Source: Cliona cf. orientalis
Taxonomy: Eukaryota > Porifera > Demospongiae > Clionaida > Clionaidae
Reading direction: 5' to 3'
Length of the DNA: 64,000 bases
Assembly (NCBI GenBank): GCA_963930775.1
Contig: OZ005703.1
Coordinates: 1,178,001-1,242,000, forward strand
The notes below the pieces were generated by a model. The model saw only the letters and a list, made by a program, of their open reading frames with translations. It was not told where the DNA came from and ran no database searches. A program made the translations under genes and the position numbers. Positions 54,201-64,000 of the stretch are shown one piece after another (positions within the stretch are counted from its first letter, which is position 1; every line of letters starts with the position of its first letter).

Positions 54201-56553
54201 TAGCTGAATCATCAGTGTGTAGATCTGAGTCAGCATGCACTAGGATGGCTTCTTCCAGGATCGGTACAGCTTTTATGTGCAGTATTCGATAAAAACTACA
54301 CTGAAAAATCTTGCTCTGTCAGTAATCCAAAAGGCCTTAATTCCAATGCTTAGTGTGTACACGTCTTAGGCTCAAATTGCAGTGTTTGTAATTTTAACCC
54401 CCTCTCTGTGGTTAAAGCTTTGTGGGGAGGAGAACTTCCCACCACCGACCAAGCTTCACATGTACTGCATGCTCTGGCACTTGTGTCAAGATCAAGATCA
54501 ATGCCCAGGCACTGGATTGGAGTTTTGCCCAGGCCAGACCAGACTGCCTATATACATGATCAATAGCCAAGCCTCTTAGGATTTCGTTTCAGCGTAGACA
54601 GTCATCATCTCAAGGGAGTATCTTCCATAGTTCTTGGCCCGGGGGGATACACGCTCTTGAGCTTGCTAAGCAACTTTTGCAAAGAACTCAGACAAAATTA
54701 CCGTAGCACAGGCTAGAAGAATAATATAATAATAGTCGAAGATGCCATCAGCTGAATGCGTGATATATATTGTGCATGCATATAGTCACACTACCTACGT
54801 ATGTATGTATGTATGTGACTCATACAGTTGTGCATATTTACAGTTGTGTGTTCCATGAAATATGCATTGTATAATGGGAAAGCATTGGAGCATGAATAGG
54901 CCAGAGAAACACTAGTTGCGAGTGGATAGGTGTCATAGTGCAGCTATGCAAGTCATTTGTGCTGTATAATGTAGTACACATTAGATAATTGCATGTGACT
55001 GAGAGAGAAACACCATTTCTAGGAAGAAAGTTAGCGGAGATACTTACTTATGCGTAGGTGGTGCCATAGTACAGCTACGTATGTGTACATGTATGTATAT
55101 AAAATGAATAATTAATATGGCACATAATTAGATAATAGAAATGCTATTGGTTAGTAGCTGAGGGAATCACTGCTGGTGAGAATGGGTTAACTGAGAACTA
55201 GTGTCCGCTGGCTCAGGGTCATCAAGTCATCGCCATACTAGTTTCCTGCTAGTATTTAATAACTTTGAAGACTCTTTAGTTAATTACAATAATATTGATA
55301 ATTTAGTTTTCAAACTTTACCAATACTATTTGCAGTCTATGTGAGAGCACATCAGTCCAATGGCTATTTTTTAATATTCAAATAAATAAATATGATATTT
55401 AAGATCAATCTGGCATTGATAACTGGAATGGGTGCATAAAAAACAACGCTATTTTAAAAAATTAATGTGTTTCTGCAATTATTTCTCAGTTGTCGTCGTC
55501 AGCGCGGAGTGATGGAGTCTCTCTCTGGCTGGGTGTTTGGGCAGAGGCTGGACGACCTAACTGATGAAGAGCTTCAAGCCGAGATACTCTACGCCGAGGC
55601 TAACCTACTCCTCTCATTCCTCACATTCTTGCAGGTCTCCATTCCATTCCATTATGTCCCAGTTCCATGTCACTATGCATTATCTCTGGGTTTTTTTTAC
55701 AGGATGAGAGCTTGATGAGTTTTGTCAAGGGTGGACTTCGAATCAGAAACTGCTTTTCTTTATTCAAGTAAGTAGCGATTACCACAAGATTATCAATCAT
55801 TGATTCTTTAAGAGGGAGAAAACCAGAGGTATTCCAATACATTACCACTATTCTCTATGTAAAAATTCTTTTGGGGGGAATCAACACTATAGATGGGAAA
55901 TCCTTGTGCTCCTCACCCTCTAAATAAATCCTTGTGCTGATCATGCTTTCATGCATACCTTGATTTTGTCACGTTGTACCTAACGCGTAAACAGGCCTAT
56001 TAAATATGTTATTTATCACTATACTACTTAATTTCGATAGTGTACTACCGTAAATGAAAAATGATTGTTGCTATGTTTAGCTCTCATTGTAGAGTTAAGG
56101 ATATAGTAGGCTTATGTCATTGGAGGAGTAGGGGATCCCCCTCCCACACACACACGCTCACATACTCTACCAACTTCCTGAGTAAAAAGGCAACTTCTCC
56201 AAAATTGAAATTGGAGTTACTCACGTTACTACCTATGGGGGATCTCAGTTTATTGCATAAAATGGTCTTCACTGACATAGGTATGTAGTATGTTTGTCTG
56301 TTTGTGCACTAGGGGGGCGTGGGGTTATTCCCAAGATAGCCCAGTGCCTTCCTGAGTGTGGCCTGAGAATTCATACAAGATCCATTCCAAGAAAAACACA
56401 CAAATTTAAATAATGCATAGGTATAAACAGACTTACCTCAATGTATGCAACTCAGCAAGTTATAATTAATGTGGTGGCTGATTACGTGTCCTTAATCTCC
56501 CCATTACATTTGACCTCCCTCCCTCCCTCTCTCTCTCTCTCCCCCCTCTCCCT

Positions 56554-56584
<31 letters not shown>

Positions 56585-58170
56585 TTCTCTTTCTATCTGT
56601 CCCTCTCTCTAACCCACACACATACTGGTTTTGGATGTGATGCTCCATTGGGTACTAAATGGTGTTTATTTTGGCTCTAATTAACCCCTAGTTGAACCAA
56701 GCCTGGCTGATTGTTGCGTGTCACATAAGACGCCCCACACCCACCCACCCCCTCCCCTGGCCCCCCGGCCCTCTCCTCCATTTAGCTAAGTAGGTCTATC
56801 ATGTCGTCGTCGAGACTATACAGCTCTGTATACCCCCACTGGACTACGTATGTACGTAGACCATGGGATTGTCTGTCCATTAGACTAAGTAAGTGTGGAC
56901 GATTTGACTCTCTAGCTCACTATCTCTAATAATAATATTATTCTCACTCACTCACTCGCTCTTTCTCGCACACACACAGATTCAATCATGCACAGACACA
57001 CACACACAGGCATGTGTGTGCATCCCATTATGTGATATTACATCACCTCCCAACACGCAGAATGCTAATCAGTGATTGCATTAATTGTTGCAATCTGGGT
57101 ATATGCCGTATCTCATTTCAGGTGGCGACCATTTTTGATTGCATTATCTTAAGCTTATTGATCGTGTGGGGTGCGGGTGTACCTTTCTGGGTTAGCAATT
57201 CCCTCGCTGCCGGCTCCACAACACAGCCAATTCGTGCACCATTTTAAATTAATTAAATGTCTATGCCTTAACTAATTAATTGGTTTTTGGTGACGGTGTG
57301 GTTTGCCTGTAGCCCACCGCACGGAGTAAACATCAAAGTATCGGATTACAAGGTTCAGTCTGCACCCATATGGGAGCTCCTGACATACTACGGAGGCACG
57401 GTCATAGTACGTAGCTAGCCCTCCCAGGCTACTATACCAGACCTCTATACAGTACAATACTCTATGATCATATTATTATATAGCTAGCCATTCCCCAGAC
57501 TATACTTACTGGGCTGCCTCTGTGTGTGTAGCTAGCCATCCCAGACTACTATGACAGATCTGCATAACTCATATTATTATGTAGACATGATCATGATTAG
57601 CCGTCTCAGACTGCTATGTTGTGCATACATACTCTATGATCGTACATACGTAGCTAGCCATTCTCCAGACTATAGTGGGCTGCCTCTGTGTACTATGCAT
57701 AGCTAGCGGTCCCAGACTACGATAGCAGATCTAACTCACGTTATTATGTAGGCATGATCATAGTTAGCCATTCCAGACTATGCCAGTTAAACCTAAGTAC
57801 GCATGTATGTGTGTGTGTGTGTATCTGTAAATCTGTAAGTCTGGCCGACTTTCCTAGAATTCACTGCGAGTTCAGACCAGTGTGTATGTATGTGTGTCTA
57901 CGTGCACACCATGCATATAATGTATCGGTGTGGTACTCGTAGGTAAAGCACAAGCTACATACGTATGTGCATAGCTTTGTAGCTGATCTAAGGTTCTGAT
58001 CGATTGATTATGTTATCTTGTGTGTGTGTATGTCTGCATGCGCACCATTTTGTGTTTGTGCGTGTGTAAATGTCTTTTTTATGCATTCACGTACCGTACC
58101 GTACCGTACCGAGGATAAGTCCAAAGTTCAGACTGCGTAGCTTTGTAGCTAGTCTAGCTCTTCGAGGTAC

Positions 58171-58215
<45 letters not shown>

Positions 58216-58973
58216 CCTCGTTGTGTATTAATTTTTGCTTACTGAGCGTGTCTCAGCTGAGCATGGCTTCCCACAGTGAGGTTTAGTGAGGCAGGGTAAA
58301 AGTGCATTACAGGACTCTAGTAGCCAGCTGCTCTCCTGGGCCATTACCCACACTCTCATGCATAATTAGCAATTAATTGGAAAATGGTACCCAATTACTC
58401 CTCGCTAAATTTGCTTCGTTAATTTGCATTCTGGCAATGAGGGCAATTGCAATTAGTCGTCTAACGATTGTCTGAAGAAATCTGACCTCTAATTCGTGTT
58501 AGACGACATTGTTGACAGCCAGTGGGCTCTATGGAAATGTTGAAGTCTTGTACTTCCAGTAAACATCCCCCACCCTCGCTCAGTTCTCATACGTATCCAA
58601 GCATAACACATGGAGATGTCGCTCGACAAACTGCATGTAGTAAGTTTGCCATGTGTACATGTTTAGGGAGAAGGAGATAGAAGGGAAGGAGAGAGGAAGG
58701 GAGGTATGTATAGTAGTAAAGAAGGGAGAGAGAGAGAGAGCGAGAGGGAAGGAGAGAGGAAGGGAGGTATGTATAGTAGTAAAGAAGGGAGAGAGAGAGA
58801 GAGCGAGAGGGAAGGAGAGAGGAAGGGAGGTATGTATAGTAGTAAAGAAGGGAGAGAGAGAGAGAGCGAGAGGGAAGGAGAGAGGAAGGGAGGTATGTAT
58901 AGTAGTAAAGAAGGGAGAGAGAGAGAGTGAGAGGGAAGGAGAGAGGAAAGGAGGTACGTATGTACAGAAGTAA

Positions 58974-59013
<40 letters not shown>

Positions 59014-60499
59014 TGAAGGGGGACAGCTGGGTACCAGGATCAACAAAACTCAATGTCATTACCATCACCTGCACCTGGCCAAAACTTCTATTCAGATTAA
59101 TAACATCATGCTATTTACTCCACAAAAACCGTGCGCAGGGCTCTGTTTGTGCTAGCCCCATTTGGCCTCCTTGGCAACTGCCAGGCGGCCAACAGCAGCC
59201 ATTTTTGTTGGCTGTGGGAAGCTTTTAAGCTTTAGTCATTGTGCAGTGATTCTCCTCACCAAATACGGAAGCTTTATGGCAGTCCGCTAGCTATAATAGT
59301 ACTGTGTTTACTCGAATGGCTACATGCACTGTTAGCCACAGCAAAGGAGCATTGTTGTCGAATGAGCGTTTGGTGTTGGTGGTTAGGAACTCTGCTTTAT
59401 TGGATGATGGTCGGCGCTAATCGCGTTAATCCAGTCGTTGGTATCTTCCAATTCCTGTTGTGTCTATGTTGCCAGTTATGTCAACCGTAACTGAGAAAAG
59501 CTTGTTTCCATTGCCTTTGTGTGGACAATAGTGTCATCATATAATTATTTATTATTGGTATGGTAAGTTATGTAGCTTGTCCCCTTACACTTCCCTTGAT
59601 GTGTACATGTACGTATGTGTGTGTGTGCGTCTGTGCTATGGAACAAGGAGCTTACTAGGACCTCAGCTATTTCGTGGTCGTCCGGTTGTGGGATAGTAAT
59701 GCAAATCAATCCAATGAAGTCTAGCTCGTGATGTGCGTAGATAATTCTGTAAGATCTAGACTAAGTGAGAATGACTCAATAGGCTATATAGGCTGGAAAA
59801 AGCGCTAATTGTTTTACCCTTCAAACTTTCCCAACATTCCACAACCAAATATGCACACGTGCAGACTCATGCTCATTTACTTGGCAGTCACACACACACA
59901 TGTACGTACATGCTCACGGAATATGATTAATATGATTGTGGGGAATCAAACTCGTTCCAGTTCTCTAGTGCTATTATTACTGTATATGTACGTATTATAC
60001 GCTTTAGAGAAATTCTGAATGGGGAGGGGGGGGATCAACCTCAGGGATGGGAAATCCAGTGCCTCCAAGTATACGAATTTGTCAGGATTTTTACTGAATT
60101 CTGACCATAAATTTCAAAAAAATACTGAAAACTGGGGGAATTCAGTACATACATGCATCATATATGGAACCTTTTGTATAATATTATTATACTGAAAATG
60201 AAATACTGAAAAATGGAAACATTTATACTGAACGACAGGAGAGCAGCTTAAGTTTGGAAGCACCGGAAATCCTTCTGCTCTCTGCCTTCTAAATAATTGC
60301 TACACTCACTCCACAGTTGCATGCACAAGCCCTCTACTGTAGCATAACCATACGCACCGTCACTACTCCTTGCTCATACAACCTTTCTTTCTCCTTTAGG
60401 CAGTTGTATCAGTGGCTGAAGACCTGTGAAGAGGAAGGGATCGAGGTCGAGCCAAACTTTGCCAGTGGAGTCAGGATGGGCATCGGCTGCTTCAACCTG
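51239..60499 (+). CDS. TTC39-like tetratricopeptide repeat protein, 5' part
   Basis: Eight exons join in frame and the gene runs off the window: 51239-51301, 51353-51426, 51613-51726, 51796-51871, 51994-52049, 55490-55634, 55703-55767, 60400-60499. The start MASSENSEIHS precedes an acidic stretch. Landmarks match the TTC39 family: a predicted helix (IQMAVDLMNSNQYREAV), then SMYHAMAYASVLFLQAGFSM, a segment of LTDEELQAEILYAEANLLLS type with LTFLQDE, then SFVKGGLRIRNCFSLFKQ, and PNFASGVRMGIGCFNL just before the donor at 60500. In mammals, TTC39 proteins have TPR repeats and poorly known roles (TTC39B affects lipid metabolism). Exon 1 shows the divergent promoter arrangement with KRI1. Introns 5 (3.4 kb) and 7 (4.6 kb) are long for this region and full of repeats. 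No later exon was found up to 64000. Confidence 0.82.
52050..55489. other. TTC39 intron 5: repeats
   Basis: No coding exon is visible. Contents: a hairpin around TTACAAGACCTTATTTGGGG / CCCCAATTAAGGTCTTGTAAC at about 52278-52350; two copies of a roughly 105-bp unit at about 53175-53345 (GATCTAAGGTTCCCAAAGTT in both); and about three diverged copies of a roughly 120-bp unit at 53750-54090 (each with TTTTAATGCCA and TACAATATT). Confidence 0.55.
53750..54090. repeat. Diverged tandem repeat, about 120-bp unit
   Basis: Three successive units each run CATACC-TTTTAATGCCA-TTTTCTC-TACAATATT-GTAACTTC-like. Unit-to-unit identity is moderate. No function is apparent. Confidence 0.6.
58680..58960. repeat. 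63-bp minisatellite
   Basis: GGTATGTATAGTAGTAAAGA recurs at 58703, 58766, 58829 and 58892, exactly 63 bp apart, alternating with purine-only GA-rich DNA. Four copies, plus a diverged fifth. Because 63 is a multiple of three, frames stay open on both strands without being genes. Confidence 0.9.
60058..60275. mobile_element. MITE related to the one in RPTP gene D intron 11
   Basis: The left end CAGTGCCTCCAAGTATACG and a right end near GCTTAAGTTTGGAAGCACCG are imperfect inverted repeats. The interior shares GAATTCTGACCATAAAT and GAGAGCAGCTT with 36729-36936. The right end is decayed. Confidence 0.65.
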
Positions 60500-63400
60500 G
60501 TAAATCCATGCAACTTACTCTATAATAATATACACAGGCTGCATTTGGGCATTGGATACTTCAACACAATCCTAGGTTTTTCTCCTGTGTGCATATAATA
60601 GTTATCTGACAGTAATTGGCGTGCATGAGATGCATGGTCGAATGCATCTCAATTACTGTCAGATGACTATTTTGTTGGTAGTTGACATCTGTTCATCATT
60701 GGCCTAGCTACTTGATGATGTCCCATAGCCAGCAAATTGCCTATAAAAACTTTGGTTACTAAGCAACTACCAATAATAATTATTATTATTATGCATGCAC
60801 CCCCCCCCCCTGCGCTTTGCAGATCAGTGCAGTACTGGTCTAGGAGGAGACACCTGGCCATGTCACTATACTATACCTTAACTGAATTAGGCACTTGAGA
60901 GCCACTGCCTATTTACCTTTTTCCACTCTGTACTGGTTCCATCATGCAGTGTCAGTAGTACTCTAGTCATGTATAGTGTCAGCTGTATCTTTAATTGACC
61001 ATAAGCCCCTCCTTGTGCTGGATTCTTGTGCACTACCCACAAGTCCTGGGTGCCCAGCCTTAGTATAAAGGCCAGTCAGCTTCTCCTATGGAAGTAGATC
61101 TACCTCCTTTGCAGTTCGAAGAAAACAATTTTTGGAAGATCACTCTATCCCTGTGCATAAGGGAGTGAGGGATCTGCTTTTTTTTAAATCAAATCTTTAA
61201 ATCCACAGTGTCCCTATGGAGCTAAGCTATAATAGTCTTGTGAGCTTGCATGATCTCTGGTTTGAACAAAGTAAGAGAGGAATGTTTTACACTTTCGTGA
61301 ATGGAAGAGTCATGGATCATTAGCTCCATAATTACCAGGGCTATGGCGACATATTTGACCGTTTCTAGCAAACGTGGTTATATCCAAGGGGAGTGGAAGC
61401 TTAATAATAATTATTAATTTTTGGTGGGAGAGCTCGAGCCACTATTCCCCCTCCCTCGTAGCATTGCTAAAGCCCATGTAAGGCAAGGCAAGAACAGCCA
61501 ACCACTGACTGATTGATACGTGTAATGTGTGTTTATTTAATGGTCAATCCATTGATTGGTTATGACGATCCCCACCCTATCTGCCTCCCTCCTTTCCTCC
61601 CTCCCTCCCTCCCTCCCTCCCTCTCCTCTCTGTGTGTTTGAGGATTAAACATGATCGGCCAGGCTATCTCCCTCTCCATTGATGACCACCTTGGATAACA
61701 TTACAGCGCTAATTGTATCAAACGGTGATCATAATTGCTCTCTGTGTGATGCCAAGCGTAGCCCCCCTAACCCACCCACTCACCAACCCACCCTACTAAG
61801 CTCTACAAGCAACACAAAATGGATGACAAAATACCACCTCAGCAGTTTAAGTAGCTAGCTACCTGTTCTAGATCTGTCTATATAGTAAGCAGGCTCTTGG
61901 TAGGGTAGGCCAATGATGAGAGGGGTCATGGGCCAACAAAAATTTACTAGTTGCATGCATGACCTTATTTGGGATGCATTCGACCCATTCAACTGATTAC
62001 ATGTACGTTACATTGTACGTGCATAATATGTTCGTTGTATAGTTACTGTACTGTTCAGTTTACTACAAAAAAATGGTGTTTATGTACACAGCCCTATATG
62101 TACATGCAGGTCGTATACATGCATGTATAAGTCACATGTGCATGTGACTGCAGCCCTGAAAGCACATACATTCATACATACATGTATATACATACATACA
62201 TGCATGCATGCATGCTCAGTGTATGAGCCAATTTCCTATGATATAATTATCCTTTGGCTGACCTAAGTGACCTAGTACCTCAGGAGGGATGGAGAATGAG
62301 TGACATCATGATTTGGGGGGATCTCCCTCAATCCCTTAAAATAATAGCTCATTTATGATCTGCTAATAATTGAAATAACAAGGACAGGGGGTGTACTTGC
62401 TGGTTACCTATCCAGACCAAGGTTTATACGCTCGAGAATTTTGATGTAATCCTGTGGTTGACTCTCAAAGCGGGAGGGTGGGTGACATCATGATTTGGGT
62501 GGGGGGATTTTCCCTAAACTACGTATGTAACTCATAGTAACCAACAAGGGGTGTATGTATAACTAGAAATGTACGAGATCATTGCTAATGCTGCATGCAT
62601 TAGCTGTATTACTTCATAAGATAGGACTCCTCTTGGCCTCAAGTAATAAAGCGGTCCTATATTATACCACCTGCTCCTTGAGGTCAAAGTTCAAGAAGAT
62701 TGCAAAATAATTCTCAGTCACGTAGCTACATGTGGCAGCACCGCAACAGTGGTCGTTGCAACATTCAAGGATGTGTTTTAACCGCTGTTTAGTGATCTTA
62801 GTCCACATATCTAATTTTTCCCAAATTACATTTTTGCATACATTTTTTATGTACTAATACATCACAATAACGGTACACTCACATGTAATATAATATCATT
62901 ATTTCCCTCATCTCTAACTAATAATAATTATGTAACTATTGGGGGAGTAATTAATTAACTATTGGTGGAAGTAGGGGCCACCTCTCTCCAAACATCCTGT
63001 TACACTAATAGCCCAATAACTTCCATATTAGGTATAGTATAATAATATGTTTATTTGTTTGTGCGAAGTTTGAGGATATTTTCAACCAACAGCTAACTAT
63101 AACTCACCCACACCTTATGGCTCCTTCCCTCCAGCAGCTGTTTCTGCGTAATACATCCTCCGAATCAGGGTTCTGTTTCTGCCCAGCCCATCCCAACCTT
63201 CGTACATATTACATAGCTACCTACGTACAGCTGTGTGTGTGTGTGTGTGTATGTTGGTGTCGATTAATAATTTTATTAACTTGTTGATACAATAGGTAAC
63301 ACTTGTATCCTTGGTTTGATACTAGTTACTGTTTCTCCCCAACCCATCTCCCATCTCAACCTGCATACATGTATAAAGCTACCTACAGCTGTGTGTATAA

Positions 63401-64000
63401 TTATGTTGGCGTCGGATTATGCTTACTATTAACTTGTTGGTACAAAGGCTAATACTTGTATCCTTGGTTTAACACTATTTCTGCGATATCAGACTATAAC
63501 TCTAAGTCTTGATTGGTAATAAAGTCTTGATTGTTGACAGTGTGTAACTATCCTTAATACCTATATTGACCGTATGTTGACCTGATGTCAGACTATAACT
63601 CTAAGTCTTGATTGTTAATAACTTGTTGACAGTGTGTAACTATCCTTAATACGTATGTTGACAGTATGTTGACCATCACATACTTTCCATGTACCCTACC
63701 GCCACTTACTTATAAGGCAATGAATTGTGATTTGTACCAGTACAGTCGTCGCGAACATAATTTGCGATGCATATTCTTCCTTCTTTGATATCAAATTATT
63801 GAGTTATTAATCGCTGTCCTTACATCACCTGCAAATGACAATATACTGCCCTATGAGCTCTTGCTTAACTGACGGTTCATATAATATTAAGCGTTCCAGT
63901 AATAGCTTATTATCTATCCTTGATGTTCTTTTCCCTCCCACCACTGGTAACCAGTTAGTTGCTACACGGAATTCTTTACAAGATAAACTCAGAGGCTCAA
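60500..64000. other. Non-coding DNA, probably TTC39 intron 8
   Basis: I find no exon. Contents: a hairpin at 60605-60670 (TCTGACAGTAATTG and its inverse CAATTACTGTCAGA), with internal GCATGAGATGCATGGTCGAATGC-type sequence also seen at about 52300; a duplicated block with GTGACATCATGATTTGGG at 62301 and 62483; an imperfect tandem duplication at about 63200-63480; and a roughly 97-bp direct repeat at about 63490-63680 (TATAACTCTAAGTCTTGATTG twice). Confidence 0.5.

Larger units (their letters stand above)
55768..60399. other. TTC39 intron 7: repeats
   Basis: No coding exon could be supported. It contains a roughly 190-bp duplicated block at 57460-57780 (TAGCTAGCCATTC...CAGACTAT twice), microsatellites (56540-56590, 56990-57010, 58170-58215), a 63-bp minisatellite (58680-58960) and a MITE (60058-60275). 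Confidence 0.55.

Noticed and set aside
57321..57410. Possible extra TTC39 exon (follows TGCCTGTAG, open for about 28 residues)
   Set aside because: The downstream GTCATAG is a poor donor, the residues do not match the family, and exons 7 and 8 already join in phase without it.
58580..59074. Open frames of 70-164 residues on both strands over GA-rich repeats
   Set aside because: They are produced by the 63-bp minisatellite and (GA)n tract, whose unit length is a multiple of three. The residues are low complexity, with no start context or splice support.

Overview
The window is nuclear DNA from an invertebrate animal. Genes are split into many short exons with GT-AG introns (often 60-200 bp). 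The intergenic DNA and introns are AT-rich and full of short inverted-repeat transposons. The gene content is animal: receptor tyrosine phosphatases with Ig ectodomains and tandem PTP domains, the ribosome-biogenesis factor KRI1, and a TTC39-type TPR protein. The compact, intron-rich style and the unfamiliar lineage-specific families suggest an early-branching animal, most likely a sponge. That assignment is inference, not proof.

Layout. Positions 1-819 hold the 3' end of a CXC (tesmin/TSO1-like) gene. Positions 2219-40738 hold four complete head-to-tail receptor-type PTP genes (A, B, C, D), all on +, each with 21 coding exons at matching places. Each encodes a signal peptide, Ig-like ectodomain, Thr/Pro/Ser stalk, one membrane helix, a PTP domain D1 with an intact active site, and a D2 domain whose catalytic Cys is Asp. 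A and B are nearly identical, C is close in its 5' half, and D is the most diverged. A relic of a fifth copy lies at about 42319-42720. Positions 41094-46262 hold three tandem minus-strand genes for small single-pass proteins with a Ser/Thr-rich ectodomain and a conserved cytoplasmic tail carrying a PEYDYVNND motif. Broken, partly inverted pieces of the KRI1 3' end lie between the second and third of these genes. KRI1 itself (11 exons, minus) runs 50989 to 46817. A 249-bp divergent promoter region separates it from a TTC39-like gene on + (from 51239) whose last visible exon ends at 60499. The rest is intron or repeats.

How the genes may work together. The receptor phosphatases and the tyrosine-tailed small receptors are neighbours, and both have been repeatedly duplicated. 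It is therefore plausible, though only inferred, that the small receptors signal through phosphotyrosine and are partners or substrates of the phosphatases. KRI1 and TTC39 look like ordinary conserved flanking genes.

The tandem copies act as internal controls for each other. Several transposons are present in one copy with the matching uninterrupted site in another, which reveals target duplications and relative ages. Exons 13-14 and 20 are almost identical even between A and D although their neighbours are diverged, which points to gene conversion.
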